Below are positions 1 through 8,867 of a stretch of DNA of 64,000 nt, piece after piece. The notes under the pieces were generated by a model. That model was not told the origin of the DNA, did no database searches, and saw nothing but the letters and a program-made list of their open reading frames with translations. Each line of letters begins with the position of its first letter. The first letter of the stretch is position 1. The position numbers were made by a program, and so were the translations under genes. The stretch comes from Vogesella sp. LIG4 (GTDB lineage: Bacteria > Pseudomonadota > Gammaproteobacteria > Burkholderiales > Chromobacteriaceae), in assembly GCF_900090205.1 (NCBI RefSeq), contig NZ_LT607802.1:2853804-2917803 (forward strand). Direction: 5' to 3'.

Positions 1-1116
1 CTGGCGCTGCTGCAGGAAAAAGACACCCTGACGCGGCTGGGCGGTGACGAGTTCATCATCCTGCTGCCGGAAACCGATGAATCCGCCGCCGGCCACCTGG
101 CCGAGCGGGTAGTGCGGGAGCTGTCCACGCCGTATCACCTGAGCGGCTACGAGCTGATCACTACACCGTCCATCGGCATCGCCATGGCGCCGGTGGATGG
201 CAGCAACCTGGAGGAGCTGCTGCGTGCCGCCGACGCTGCCATGTACCGCGCCAAGGCCGAGGGGCGCAGCACCTTCCGCTTCTTTACCGCGCAGATGCAG
301 CAGCGTTCCGCAGCGCGGCTGAAGCTGGAGGCCGAATTGCGCCGCGCGCTGGAAAAGCGCGAGCTGCAGCTGTACTACCAGCCGCAGAGCGATATGCACG
401 GCCACTTGATCGGCATCGAGGCGCTGCTGCGCTGGCAGCATCCGGAACTGGGCATGGTGGCGCCGGTGGAATTCATTCCGCTGGCGGAAGAAAGCGGCCT
501 GATCGTGCCCATCGGCATGTGGGTGCTGGAAGAAGCCATTGCGCAGATGCGCAACTGGCGCGAACGCGGCATCCACGTGCCGATAGTGGGCGTCAACCTG
601 TCGGCGCTGCAATTCCGCCAGCCGATGCTGGTAGAGCAGGTGGCACGCCTGCTGCACGAGGCGGCCTTGCCGGCGGAGTGCCTGGAGCTGGAGCTGACCG
701 AAAGCCTGGTGCTGGATGATCCGGACGATGCGCTGGGGCTGATGGAGCGCCTGCACCAGCAGGGTGTGCGGCTGGCCATCGACGACTTCGGTACCGGCTA
801 CTCCTCGCTCAACTACCTGCGGCGCTTCCCGGTGGACCGGCTGAAGATAGACCGCAGCTTCGTGCAGGATCTGGCGCAGGGGCGGGGTATCGCCATCGTG
901 CGCGCCATCATCAGCCTGGCGCATTCACTGGGCTTCGTCACCATTGCCGAGGGGGTGGAAACGCCGGAGCAGCTGGAGCAGCTGCGGCGGCTGCGCTGCG
1001 ACCAGGTGCAGGGCTTCCTGTTCGCGCGGCCGATGTCGGTGCGCAACCTGGAGGACTGGCTGCTGCGCCACCGCAGCGTGGGGCCGGATGGCGAAAGCTG
1101 GACCTTCGACATCTGA
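1..1116 (+). CDS. GGDEF-EAL cyclic-di-GMP protein, 5' end missing
   Basis: Cyclic-di-GMP turnover protein whose start lies before the window; frame 1 is open from base 1. The GGDEF motif is read at bases 40-54 with LGGDEF context, so the cyclase domain may still bind or make c-di-GMP. The following EAL domain looks complete: EALLRW near base 420, the DDFGTGYSSL loop near 780, the LKIDRSF segment near 842 and the EGVET motif near 948. All the usual phosphodiesterase landmarks are therefore present. The stop at 1114-1116 faces trpE on the other strand. Sensory domains, if any, would be upstream and cannot be seen. Family assignment is certain; which activity dominates is not. Confidence 0.95.
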   Translation: MALLQEKDTLTRLGGDEFIILLPETDESAAGHLAERVVRELSTPYHLSGYELITTPSIGIAMAPVDGSNLEELLRAADAAMYRAKAEGRSTFRFFTAQMQQRSAARLKLEAELRRALEKRELQLYYQPQSDMHGHLIGIEALLRWQHPELGMVAPVEFIPLAEESGLIVPIGMWVLEEAIAQMRNWRERGIHVPIVGVNLSALQFRQPMLVEQVARLLHEAALPAECLELELTESLVLDDPDDALGLMERLHQQGVRLAIDDFGTGYSSLNYLRRFPVDRLKIDRSFVQDLAQGRGIAIVRAIISLAHSLGFVTIAEGVETPEQLEQLRRLRCDQVQGFLFARPMSVRNLEDWLLRHRSVGPDGESWTFDI

Positions 1117-1136
1117 GCCTGAGGTTGGCCGCATGC

Positions 1137-1160
1137 AAAAGGCCCGCCGATGGCGGGCCT
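1137..1160 (-). terminator. Rho-independent terminator of trpE
   Basis: Nine-base arms AGGCCCGCC (1140-1148) and GGCGGGCCT (1152-1160) around a 3-base loop, with four A on the plus strand at 1137-1140 that read as a U-run on the minus strand. It sits between convergent genes and may also slow transcription of the upstream EAL gene. Confidence 0.8.
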
Positions 1161-1185
1161 GGTCATTGCAACACGGTAAGGGCGA

Positions 1186-2649
1186 TCAGGCGTCCAGACC
1201 CTGCTGCACCAGCGCGGCGGCGCGTACTACCGCGCGCGCCTTGTTCTGGGTTTCCTGCCATTCCGATTCCGGCACCGAGTCGGCGACGATGCCGGCGCCG
1301 GCCTGCACGTACAGGGTGTCGTTCTTGATCACCGCGGTGCGGATGGCAATCGCCATGTCCATGTCGCCGGTAAAGCCAAGGTAGCCGACGGCGCCGCCGT
1401 ACACGCCGCGCTTGGTGGGCTCGAACTGGTCGATGATTTCCATCGCCCGCACCTTGGGCGCGCCGGACAGCGTACCGGCCGGGAAGGTGGCCTTGAGGAT
1501 GTCGATGTTGGACACCGCCGGCTTCACCGTGCCTTCCACGCTGGAGACAATGTGCATCACGTGCGAGTAGCGCTCGATCACCATATTGTCGGTGATGCGC
1601 ACGCTGCCGGTGTCGGCCACGCGGCCAACGTCGTTGCGGCCCAGGTCCATCAGCATCACGTGCTCGGCGATTTCCTTCGGATCGGCCAGCAGCTCGTCGG
1701 CCAGTGCCTGGTCTTCCTCGCGGCTCTTGCCGCGCGGGCGGGTGCCGGCGATCGGGCGCACCGTCACGGTATCGTCCTCGCGACGCACCAGGATCTCCGG
1801 CGAGGCGCCCACCACGTGGAAGTCGTCGAAGTGGTAGTAGAACATGTACGGCGACGGGTTCAGGCTGCGCAGCGCGCGGTACAGCGACAGCGGTGCGTCG
1901 GTGTAGGGCATGCTCATGCGCTGCGACAGCACCACCTGCATGATGTCGCCGTCCAGGATGTATTGCTTGGCTTCGCCCACCGCCTGCTTGAACGGCTCCT
2001 GGCCGTATTCGGATACCGCCTCGGTGGCCGGTGACGGCAGCGACAGCGGAATGCTCACGTTCTCACGCAGCTTGCCGCGCAGCTGGTTCAGGCGCGTCTG
2101 TGCCTTCTGCAGCGCGTTGGGTACCGCCGGGTCGGCGTAGACCACCAGGTAGAGCTTACCGGACAGGTTGTCCACCACGGCCAGTTCTTCCGACAGCATC
2201 AGCAGGATGTCCGGGGTGCCGATCGGGTCCGGCTTCTGCGTTGCGGCCAACCTTTTCTCGACGTAGCGCACGGTGTCGTAGCCGAAATAGCCCACCAGGC
2301 CACCGGTAAAGCGCGGCAGGCCGGTGATCGGCGGGGTGTTGAAGCGCGCCATGAAGCTGTCGATGAAACCCAGCGGGTCGCCTTCGTGGCGCTCGATCAC
2401 CTTGTCGCCGTACTCCACCTGTACGCTCTGCCCCTGCACGCGCAGGCGGGTGGTGGCCGGCAGGCCGATGAAGGAGTAGCGGCCGAAGCGCTCGCCGCCC
2501 ACTACCGATTCCAGCAGGTAGGAGTAGGGCTGGTTGGCCAGCTTCAGGTAGACCGACAGCGGGGTGTCCAGGTCGGCGAACAGTTCCAGGGTGACGGGGA
2601 TGCGGTTGTAGCCGGCAGCGGCCAGCTCGGCAAAGCGTTGTGGCGTCAT
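1186..2649 (-). CDS. trpE: Anthranilate synthase component I
   Basis: Catalytic subunit of anthranilate synthase, turning chorismate plus ammonia (from TrpG) into anthranilate in the first step of tryptophan synthesis. At 487 aa it has the usual length. The N-terminal half carries the [16 protein letters not shown] feedback region where tryptophan binds. The C-terminal chorismate-binding domain shows the conserved [19 protein letters not shown] and [15 protein letters not shown] segments. The ATG at 2649 has only a weak ribosome site. trpG and trpD are not beside it: the 3' neighbour is a convergent GGDEF-EAL gene. Upstream on the same strand lie a possible Trp-rich leader ORF, a long hairpin and gph, a common betaproteobacterial order. 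Confidence 0.97.
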   Translation of the reverse strand: MTPQRFAELAAAGYNRIPVTLELFADLDTPLSVYLKLANQPYSYLLESVVGGERFGRYSFIGLPATTRLRVQGQSVQVEYGDKVIERHEGDPLGFIDSFMARFNTPPITGLPRFTGGLVGYFGYDTVRYVEKRLAATQKPDPIGTPDILLMLSEELAVVDNLSGKLYLVVYADPAVPNALQKAQTRLNQLRGKLRENVSIPLSLPSPATEAVSEYGQEPFKQAVGEAKQYILDGDIMQVVLSQRMSMPYTDAPLSLYRALRSLNPSPYMFYYHFDDFHVVGASPEILVRREDDTVTVRPIAGTRPRGKSREEDQALADELLADPKEIAEHVMLMDLGRNDVGRVADTGSVRITDNMVIERYSHVMHIVSSVEGTVKPAVSNIDILKATFPAGTLSGAPKVRAMEIIDQFEPTKRGVYGGAVGYLGFTGDMDMAIAIRTAVIKNDTLYVQAGAGIVADSVPESEWQETQNKARAVVRAAALVQQGLDA

Positions 2650-2721
2650 GATGATGAATCCGGGAAACGTCAGATAGGCGAAAGGCGCGGCGCGCCAGGT
2701 ACGGTCAGGGCGGAGGGGCGC

Positions 2722-2766
2722 TTAGTGTTGCCATCGCCAGCTGGCGCGGTTGGGCAGGAATTTCAT
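2722..2766 (-). CDS. Possible trp leader peptide (14 aa)
   Basis: A short ORF, MKFLPNRASWRWQH, ends 72 bases before trpE and carries two tryptophan codons one residue apart at 2737-2739 and 2731-2733. Two Trp in 14 residues just ahead of trpE is what an attenuation leader looks like. Downstream, GGCGCG and CGCGCC segments followed by TTT could form a weak terminator near 2680. No good ribosome site is visible, and in-frame ATGs further upstream would give a longer 28-aa form. Inference only; it may be chance. Confidence 0.33.
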   Translation of the reverse strand: MKFLPNRASWRWQH

Positions 2767-2819
2767 CGCGGATCGGATAAGAGTCATCAACAGAATATGC
2801 CGGGGCATTGTGGCGGCGC

Positions 2820-2862
2820 GGGCGCTTGTTGGCAAGCCCGGCGGGCTTGCCAACAAGCGCCC
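2820..2862. repeat. Perfect 20-bp-arm hairpin between gph and trpE
   Basis: Arms 2820-2839 and 2843-2862 are exact reverse complements (GGGCGCTTGTTGGCAAGCCC and its complement) separated by 3 bases. There is no T-run on either side, so it is not a classic terminator. It could be an RNA processing or stability structure in a gph-trpE transcript. Confidence 0.85.
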
Positions 2863-2877
2863 GGCGCCTTGCCATAC

Positions 2878-3573
2878 TCAGTCGCGGCGGTGCACGTGCG
2901 GGTCGCGCGATTGCTTGAGCAGGCTGTACAGGTCCACCAGGCTGCCCACAATCAGGTCGGCGCCCAGCGTGGCGGCATCGCGGTAGCCGTAGCTTACCGC
3001 CGCTGCCACTGCGCCGGCCCTGCGTGCGCAGGCGATATCGTTTTCCGAATCGCCCACCAGCAGCATCTCCTGCGGTTTCACGTCCAGCACCGTGGCGGCG
3101 TGCAGCAGCGGCAGCGCGGAGGGTTTTTTCTCGTCCAGGCTGTCGCCGCCGAGGATCATGCTGAAGGCGCTGTCGATGCCCAGTTGCTGCAGCAACGGCA
3201 CGGCCAGGAACTGCGATTTGTTGGTGATCACCACCAGCGGCAGGTCCAGTGAACGCAGCAGGCCCAGCGCGTCGGCCACGCCGGGGTACATGCGGGTGTG
3301 CACGGCAAGGTGCTGGCGATAGTGGCGGATGAACAGGTTGAAACCCTGGGTCCAGGTGGCTTCGTCGCTGTGCTGGTCGAAGCTGTCGGTCAGCGTGCGG
3401 TGCACCAGGCTGCCCACGCCGTCGCCCACGTAGCTGGCAACGCGCGCTTGCGGCAGCGGTTCGAGGTTCATGGCTTCGCGCATGGCGTTGGCGCTGGCGG
3501 CCAGGTCGGCGATGGAGTCCACCAGGGTGCCGTCCAGGTCGAAGGCGACGGCTTTGATGTGCTTCAGGTTCAT
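2878..3573 (-). CDS. gph: Phosphoglycolate phosphatase
   Basis: HAD-superfamily hydrolase that removes phosphate from 2-phosphoglycolate formed during DNA repair or oxygenase side reactions. The protein is 231 aa. HAD motif I is VAFDLDGTLVDS with the nucleophile Asp near the N-terminus; motif II is VVITNKS; the Lys of motif III is in EKKPSALP; motif IV is LLVGDSENDI. The frame stays open far upstream without a start that fits the family, so the start is set at the ATG at 3573, just before MNLKHIKAVAF. The gene lies between rpe and trpE on the same strand, as in many betaproteobacteria, but here a plus-strand lipoprotein gene separates it from the SDR-rpe pair. Confidence 0.93.
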   Translation of the reverse strand: MNLKHIKAVAFDLDGTLVDSIADLAASANAMREAMNLEPLPQARVASYVGDGVGSLVHRTLTDSFDQHSDEATWTQGFNLFIRHYRQHLAVHTRMYPGVADALGLLRSLDLPLVVITNKSQFLAVPLLQQLGIDSAFSMILGGDSLDEKKPSALPLLHAATVLDVKPQEMLLVGDSENDIACARRAGAVAAAVSYGYRDAATLGADLIVGSLVDLYSLLKQSRDPHVHRRD

Positions 3574-3687
3574 GGTTTCTATCGAAAAGCGGGGAATGCC
3601 GCATTGTACCCGATGGTGACAAACTTGTTCCGCGGCTGCCTTCGAGGCTAGCATGCGTGTTTCCATTGTCATCCGAGGTTGTTGCTC

Positions 3688-4794
3688 ATGCCGTTCCGCC
3701 CCAGAAGCCGGCGCCTGCTGCCCGCGGCGCTGCTGCTGCCCGTGCTGCTGGCTGCCTGCGCCGTGTCGCCACTGGAAGGCAAGCGCGCCGACCAGGCGGC
3801 CGTCTACACCCTGTATCACCACACCGCCGATGCCCGCTACAACTTCAGCGGCGAATCGCGCCTCACCAGCCTGCACGTGCCCGGCAAGCGCGGCGAGGAG
3901 GAGGCGGCATTGCTGCAGGAGGTGGCCGGGTCGTTCCACATGCAGTACGACGGTGCGGTGGACATGGCGCAGCATCGCGTCGAGCTGATTCCCACCCTGC
4001 GCTTTGCCCGGCCCAATGCCGAAGCCTGGGTGCGCTTCCCCCTGCTGCTGCAACTGGACACCCTGACGCTGTATCTGGATGCCTCGGCGGCAGATCTGTG
4101 GTTGCCGGCGCTGAGTCACAAGCTGGTCAAATTCCAGCTGCCGGAAGACAAGCTGCGTGAAATTCCGGTGGCCGCGGTGCTGGCTGACTTGCCCGATATC
4201 GTGCAGCGAGTCTATTCCGCGGTGGAGAAGAAGGCGTACAGCTACCAGCCGCTGAGCAGCGCGGACGAAAAGCTGGGCGCGCGCTACCGCATCCGCCTGG
4301 CGCTGGATCCGGTGGCCGGCCGCGTGCTGTCGCGGCAGATGGTGGCCGAGCTGGTGAACAGCCTGCGCAGCCATGGCGCCAGCCAGCAGGTGCTGACCGT
4401 GGCGCAGCGCGTGCTGCAAGGGGCGGAAAGCGGGCAGTTCCAGCAGCAGAGCCGCACCGATCTGCTGGTGAGCAGCGCCGGGAGGCTGCTGGCGGTAGAG
4501 GAGCAGCGCAGTATGGCGCTGCCGGGGGATGATCCGCTGCGTTTCGCCTTTACCACCAGGCTGAATATCAGCAACGACGGCAAGCCGGTGTTCACCCTGC
4601 ACCCGGTTGCGGCCAACGTGGTGGATTACCGCGAGGTGAAGCTGCCGGCGTGGATGACGCCGCCGACCCCGCCCGCCGCCGCGGCCAGCGCGCCGGGTGG
4701 CGTGGCGCCGCCCCAGCCGGCGCAACCGGTGCCGCCGGCGATCAAGCCCAAGCCGGGCAAGCCGAAAAAACTGCTGGCGCCGGTGATGTACTGA
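3688..4794 (+). CDS. Predicted outer-membrane or periplasmic lipoprotein, unknown function
   Basis: A 368-aa protein with a basic start, a hydrophobic stretch and a lipobox LLAAC (Cys24), so it should be lipid-anchored after export. The ATG at 3688 is preferred over an in-frame TTG because GAGG lies ten bases ahead of it. The middle is a mixed soluble fold I do not recognise, with no catalytic signature. The last 60 residues are rich in proline and alanine (PTPPAAAASAPGG) and end in a basic segment, PKPGKPKKL, which may contact the cell wall or membrane. It stands alone on the plus strand between minus-strand genes and is closed by a strong terminator. Confidence 0.8.
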   Translation: MPFRPRSRRLLPAALLLPVLLAACAVSPLEGKRADQAAVYTLYHHTADARYNFSGESRLTSLHVPGKRGEEEAALLQEVAGSFHMQYDGAVDMAQHRVELIPTLRFARPNAEAWVRFPLLLQLDTLTLYLDASAADLWLPALSHKLVKFQLPEDKLREIPVAAVLADLPDIVQRVYSAVEKKAYSYQPLSSADEKLGARYRIRLALDPVAGRVLSRQMVAELVNSLRSHGASQQVLTVAQRVLQGAESGQFQQQSRTDLLVSSAGRLLAVEEQRSMALPGDDPLRFAFTTRLNISNDGKPVFTLHPVAANVVDYREVKLPAWMTPPTPPAAAASAPGGVAPPQPAQPVPPAIKPKPGKPKKLLAPVMY

Positions 4795-4822
4795 GCTGCG
4801 GTTTATTGCGCGCGCTGCAAAC

Positions 4823-4849
4823 AAAACACCCCGCATTGCGGGGTGTTTT
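4823..4849 (+). terminator. Terminator after the lipoprotein gene
   Basis: AAAACACCCCGC (4823-4834) pairs with GCGGGGTGTTTT (4838-4849) across a 3-base loop. The A and T tracts at the two ends make it usable in both directions. Confidence 0.92.
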
Positions 4850-4871
4850 CATATGGCGCTGGCGGGAGCGT

Positions 4872-5013
4872 AGAACCTGTTTACGATCTGGCGAGCTAGG
4901 GCGAGACAAGGCGAAAACGGCTGAGGAAGCGGAATTGACATGAAGTCAATGAGCATTCCGAAGGTGTTTTTAACGCCGTATCGCCGACGCGTAGCAGATC
5001 GTAAGCGGGTTCT
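4872..5013. mobile_element. MITE-like hairpin element, copy A (142 bp)
   Basis: Inverted ends AGAACCTGTTTACGATCTG (4872-4890) and its complement at 4995-5013 match at 17 of 19 bases. Inside are the words GCGAGACAAGGCGAAAA and CTGAGGAAGCGG, then a central stem ATTGAC-atgaa-GTCAAT and GTATCGCCGACGCG. No ORF fits inside it, so it would be non-autonomous. Its right end supplies the first base of the stop codon of the SDR gene. Related copies lie near 28967, 40182 and 51208, with end-only remnants at 6927 and 50643. Confidence 0.72.
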
Positions 5014-5738
5014 TAGAGCTGGCGGATATCCAGCACCGACTGGCTGCCAAACGCCGGGCTATCGAGATAGCCGACGATGCGCGCCGCGGCGGCCTCCGGC
5101 GTGGTCAGTTCGCCATCCGCCTTCAGTGCCTCGAAGCGCGGGCGGCCCGGAAATGCCGACGGGTCGGCAGAGCGGATCTCTGCCTGCATGCCGGTATCGA
5201 TCACACCCGGATACAGCGATACCGCCAGTGCCGGCACCTCGCGTGCAGCCTGTTCCACTGCCAGGGTGCGCGTGAAGTGGTCCAGCCCGGCCTTGGTGGC
5301 GCAGTACACCGCCCAGCCCGGGTAGGGGTTGGCCGCAGCGCCGGAGGAGATGTTGATGATGCGGCGCTGGCTGCTGGCCGGCGTGTGCGCCAGAAAGTGG
5401 CTGCATAGCAGCATCGGCGCGGACAGGTTCAGCGCCACCGCCTGCAGCGTGGCGGCATCCGGCAGCGCATCGGCGCTGGCGATCGGCTGCACGGTGCCGG
5501 CGTTGTTGATCAGCGTGTAGCTGGCGCAACTGCCCAGTGCTGCCAGCGCGCGCTCCATGATCAGCGGCAGCAGCTGGCTGTCGGCCAGGTCGGCGTCCAG
5601 CGTGATCAGCTGCGGGTGCTGCGGCAGGCTGCCGCAGTCGCGGGCGATGGCCGCCACGCGGTAGCCGTCGGCCAGCAGCTGCGCGCTCAGCGCGGCGCCC
5701 AGGCCGCGCGAGGCGCCGGTGACGATGGCTGCCTTCAC
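5013..5738 (-). CDS. Short-chain dehydrogenase/reductase (SDR), sepiapterin-reductase-like
   Basis: NAD(P)-dependent oxidoreductase of 241 aa. The nucleotide-binding TGASRGLG lies at residues 8-15, NNAG near 78, the catalytic Ser in ISSG and the YxxxK pair in YCATK. The [13 protein letters not shown] segment and overall spacing resemble sepiapterin reductase-like SDRs, but the substrate cannot be told. The ATG overlaps the rpe stop by four bases (ATGA), so the two are probably coupled. The stop codon sits exactly at the edge of repeat element A, which suggests that the insertion redefined the C-terminus. Confidence 0.88.
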   Translation of the reverse strand: MKAAIVTGASRGLGAALSAQLLADGYRVAAIARDCGSLPQHPQLITLDADLADSQLLPLIMERALAALGSCASYTLINNAGTVQPIASADALPDAATLQAVALNLSAPMLLCSHFLAHTPASSQRRIINISSGAAANPYPGWAVYCATKAGLDHFTRTLAVEQAAREVPALAVSLYPGVIDTGMQAEIRSADPSAFPGRPRFEALKADGELTTPEAAAARIVGYLDSPAFGSQSVLDIRQL

Positions 5739-6421
5739 GCGCGTTGCACCCTGGCCAGTTCGGCGCGCATGGCGTCGATCACCGCCTTGTAGTCCGGCTG
5801 GCCGTAGATGGCGCTGCCGGCCACGAAGGTGTCGGCGCCGGCGGCCGCCACTTCGGCGATATTGTCCACCTTGATGCCGCCGTCCACTTCCAGCCAGATC
5901 TCGCCGCCGTGCTGGGCGGTGTACTCGTCGATGCGCTGGCGCACCGCGCGCACCTTGGCCAGCGTCTGCGGGATGAACTTCTGGCCGCCAAAGCCAGGGT
6001 TCACCGACATCAGCAGCACCATGTCCAGCTTGTCCATCACGTGGTCGAGGAAGGACAGCGGCGTGGCCGGGTTCAGCACCAGGCCGGCCTTGCAGCCGGC
6101 GTCCTTGATCAGGCCCAGGGTGCGGTCGATGTGGTCGGACGCTTCCGGGTGGAAGGTGATGATGTCGGCGCCGGCCTTGGCAAATGCCGCCGCCAGATTG
6201 TCCACCGGCTTCACCATCAGGTGCACGTCGATGGGTGCGGTGGTGTGCGGGCGGATGGCCTGGCAGAACATCGGGCCCATGGTCAGGTTGGGCACGTAGT
6301 GGTTGTCCATCACGTCGAAATGGATCACGTCGGCGCCGGCGGCGATGACGTTGCGCACTTCATCGCCCAGGCGGGCAAAGTCGGCGGACAGGATGGACGG
6401 GGCGATACGGAACTGGCTCAT
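5735..6421 (-). CDS. rpe: Ribulose-phosphate 3-epimerase
   Basis: Interconverts ribulose 5-phosphate and xylulose 5-phosphate in the pentose phosphate pathway. The 228-aa TIM barrel begins with [14 protein letters not shown], carries the metal-site segments [14 protein letters not shown] and [21 protein letters not shown], and EVDGGIK with the catalytic Asp. Length and motifs are standard. It is the first gene of a minus-strand pair with the SDR gene, overlapping by ATGA. apaG starts divergently about 110 bases away, so the promoter should lie in 6422-6530. Confidence 0.97.
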   Translation of the reverse strand: MSQFRIAPSILSADFARLGDEVRNVIAAGADVIHFDVMDNHYVPNLTMGPMFCQAIRPHTTAPIDVHLMVKPVDNLAAAFAKAGADIITFHPEASDHIDRTLGLIKDAGCKAGLVLNPATPLSFLDHVMDKLDMVLLMSVNPGFGGQKFIPQTLAKVRAVRQRIDEYTAQHGGEIWLEVDGGIKVDNIAEVAAAGADTFVAGSAIYGQPDYKAVIDAMRAELARVQRA

Positions 6422-6530
6422 GGCGTGTGCGGAATGCGGTTCGGAAAATGGCGGTCATTGTACGCGATAGCAGCCGGGCGGCGCGACGTGGCGTAGAATC
6501 AGGTATCAGTTGTTGCCACGAGGAATCACC

Positions 6531-6908
6531 GTGAGCCAGAAATATCACATCATTGTCGAGGCCCAGGCTTTCTACCTGGAGGAGCACTCCAACGCCATCG
6601 ACGACCAGTACGCCTTTGCCTACCGCATCACCATCCGCAATGGCGGCGAAATACCGGCACGGCTGCTTACCCGCCACTGGTACATCACCGACGCCAACGA
6701 CCACGTGCAGGAAGTGCGCGGCGCCGGCGTGGTGGGCGAGCACCCGCACCTGGCGCCGGGCGAGGAATTCACCTATACCAGCGGCGCCACCATCCGCACG
6801 CCGTACGGCACCATGCGCGGCAGTTACCAGATGGAGGCGGACGACGGCACGCGTTTCGATGCCGACATTCCCGAGTTCCACCTCATCGCCCCGCGCGTGC
6901 TGCACTGA
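6531..6908 (+). CDS. apaG: ApaG family protein
   Basis: ApaG/CorD protein of 125 aa, a small immunoglobulin-like beta-sandwich. In enterobacteria it is linked to Co2+ and Mg2+ homeostasis and to apaH, though its biochemical role is unsettled. Family landmarks are YAFAYRITIRNGG, LLTRHWYITDANDHVQEVRGAGVVGEHPHLAPGE split over residues 40-75, and GTMRGSYQM. The GTG at 6531 is chosen because GAGGA stands six bases ahead and the length fits the family; an in-frame TTG at 6510 is less likely. Divergent from rpe, which is the usual neighbour in this lineage. Confidence 0.93.
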   Translation: MSQKYHIIVEAQAFYLEEHSNAIDDQYAFAYRITIRNGGEIPARLLTRHWYITDANDHVQEVRGAGVVGEHPHLAPGEEFTYTSGATIRTPYGTMRGSYQMEADDGTRFDADIPEFHLIAPRVLH

Positions 6909-6926
6909 CCTTGTTCACTACTGGTT

Positions 6927-6962
6927 AGAGCCTGTTGACGATCTCGACCGTAAACAGGCTCT
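6927..6962. repeat. End-only remnant of the MITE-like family
   Basis: AGAGCCTGTTGACG (6927-6940) and its near-perfect complement CGTAAACAGGCTCT (6949-6962) match the outer ends of element A, with the interior missing. It forms a 36-base hairpin just after apaG and could serve as a terminator-like structure. Confidence 0.65.
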
Positions 6963-7009
6963 GAAGGTTGGCCGCATGGCCGGCCGCTGCCGCTAACCCT
7001 GCCCGACAC

Positions 7010-8806
7010 ATGCGACATTACGCCCATAGCTCCGGGTCGGCGCCTGCCGACCGCAACGATCTGCAAACCCTGAAAACCCTGCTGCCCTACCTGTGGCGCT
7101 TCAAGTGGCGCGTGCTGCTGGCGCTGGTGTGCCTGATCGCCGCCAAGGTGGCCGGGGTGATGACGCCGCTGTACCTGAAGGACATCGTCGACCAGCTGTC
7201 GATCCGCAACGTGGTGCTGGCCTTGCCGCTGCTGGCGCTGGCCGGCTACGGCCTGGCGCGGCTGTTGTCCAGCGTGCTGGGCGAGCTGCGCGACGCCATC
7301 TTTGCCCGCGTGGTGCAGGGTGCGGTGCGCAGCGTGGCGCGCGAGGTGTTCGCCCACCTGTTCCGGCTGTCGCTGCGCTTTCACCTGGAGCGCCAGACCG
7401 GCGGCATGAGCCGCGACATCGAGCGCGGCACCAAGGGCATCGGCTTCCTGCTCAACTTCACCGTGTTCAACATCCTGCCCACGCTGGTGGAGATTTCGCT
7501 GGTGATCGGCATTCTGCTCAAACGCTACAGCGTGTGGTTCGCGGTGGTGAGCTTCGGCACCATTGCCGTCTATGTGGCTTTCACGCTGCTGGTCACCGAG
7601 TGGCGCACGGTGTTCCGCCGCAGCATGAACGATCTGGATTCACGGGCCAACAGCAAGGCCATCGACGCGCTGCTCAACTACGAGACGGTGAAGTACTTCG
7701 GTAACGAGAATTACGAGAACCAGCGCTACGACGCCAACCTGGCGGCGTGGGAGCGCTCTGCGATCAAGAACCAGGTGTCGCTGTCCGGGCTGAATGCCGG
7801 GCAGGGCGCCATCATCGCCACCGGCGTCACGCTGGTGATGTGGTTGGCCGCACGCGGCGTGGTGCGCGGCGAGATGACGGTGGGTGACGTGGTGCTGGTG
7901 GCTACCTTCCTTACCCAGCTGTGGGCGCCGCTGCACTTCCTAGGCTTCATCTACCGCGAGATCAAGCATTCGCTGGCCGACATGGAGCGCATGTTCACGC
8001 TGCTGAGCGTGGGTGCCGAAGTGGCCGACCGCCCCGGTGCGCAGCGGCTGGACAGCCGCGAGGTGGGCATCCGTTTCGAGCAGGTGAGCTTCGGCTACGA
8101 CGCCAAGCGCCAGATCCTGCACGAAGTGGATTTCGACATTCCCGCCGGCCAGACGGTGGCGGTGGTGGGCGCCAGCGGCGCCGGCAAGTCCACGCTGTCG
8201 CGGCTGCTGTTCCGCTTCTACGACGTGTCCGGCGGCAGCATCCGCTTCAACGGCGTGGACAGCCGCGACATCAGCCAGGACAGTCTGCGCGCCCACATCG
8301 GCATCGTGCCGCAGGACACGGTGCTGTTCAACGACAGCATCTACTACAACATCGCCTACGGCCGGCCGGACGCCAGCCGCGACGAGGTAATCGAGGCGGC
8401 CCGCTCGGCGCATATCCACGACTTCGTGATGAGCCTGCCGGACGGCTACGACACCACGGTGGGCGAGCGCGGGCTGAAGCTGTCCGGCGGCGAGAAGCAG
8501 CGGGTGGCGATTGCGCGCACCATCCTGAAGAACCCGCCGGTACTGGTGTTCGACGAGGCCACCAGCGCGCTGGATTCTCGCACCGAAAAGGCGATCCAGG
8601 CCGAGCTGATGAGTATTGCGGCCAACCGTACCACGCTGATCATCGCCCACCGGCTGTCCACCATCGCCGACGCCGACTGCATCCTGGTCATGGAGCAGGG
8701 CCGCATCATCGAGCGCGGCACCCACCGCGAACTGCTGGCCACAGACGGGCGCTATGCGCAGATGTGGCGGCTGCAGCAGGAAGGCGAGCAGCAGGAGCTG
8801 GCCTGA
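7010..8806 (+). CDS. ABC exporter, Atm1/HMT1-like (membrane and ATPase domains fused)
   Basis: A 598-aa half-transporter that should work as a homodimer in the inner membrane. Six membrane segments occupy about residues 25-310. The segment YFGNENYENQRYD and the GVTLVMWLAARGVVRGEMTVGD stretch (split here into two motifs) are typical of the Atm1/ABCB7 group, which exports glutathione-linked or iron-sulfur-related compounds. The ATPase domain shows Walker A GASGAGKST, signature LSGGEKQRVAIAR and Walker B VLVFDEATSALD. The ATG at 7010 is preferred to an upstream TTG that would add an implausible N-terminus. Followed by a strong terminator. Confidence 0.9.
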   Translation: MRHYAHSSGSAPADRNDLQTLKTLLPYLWRFKWRVLLALVCLIAAKVAGVMTPLYLKDIVDQLSIRNVVLALPLLALAGYGLARLLSSVLGELRDAIFARVVQGAVRSVAREVFAHLFRLSLRFHLERQTGGMSRDIERGTKGIGFLLNFTVFNILPTLVEISLVIGILLKRYSVWFAVVSFGTIAVYVAFTLLVTEWRTVFRRSMNDLDSRANSKAIDALLNYETVKYFGNENYENQRYDANLAAWERSAIKNQVSLSGLNAGQGAIIATGVTLVMWLAARGVVRGEMTVGDVVLVATFLTQLWAPLHFLGFIYREIKHSLADMERMFTLLSVGAEVADRPGAQRLDSREVGIRFEQVSFGYDAKRQILHEVDFDIPAGQTVAVVGASGAGKSTLSRLLFRFYDVSGGSIRFNGVDSRDISQDSLRAHIGIVPQDTVLFNDSIYYNIAYGRPDASRDEVIEAARSAHIHDFVMSLPDGYDTTVGERGLKLSGGEKQRVAIARTILKNPPVLVFDEATSALDSRTEKAIQAELMSIAANRTTLIIAHRLSTIADADCILVMEQGRIIERGTHRELLATDGRYAQMWRLQQEGEQQELA

Positions 8807-8821
8807 GCGATGCCGTAAAGC

Positions 8822-8850
8822 AAAACGCCCCGCATTGTGCGGGGCGTTTT
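8822..8850. terminator. Bidirectional terminator
   Basis: AAAACGCCCCGCA (8822-8834) pairs perfectly with TGCGGGGCGTTTT (8838-8850). It lies between the convergent ABC exporter and the His/Lys-rich protein gene and should end both. Confidence 0.93.
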
Positions 8851-8867
8851 GCTGTGGCCTGCCGGGC

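Noticed and set aside
3574..4836. N-terminal extension of gph by about 420 codons
   Set aside because: The open frame upstream is antisense to the lipoprotein gene and no start fits; the HAD domain begins at the ATG at 3573.
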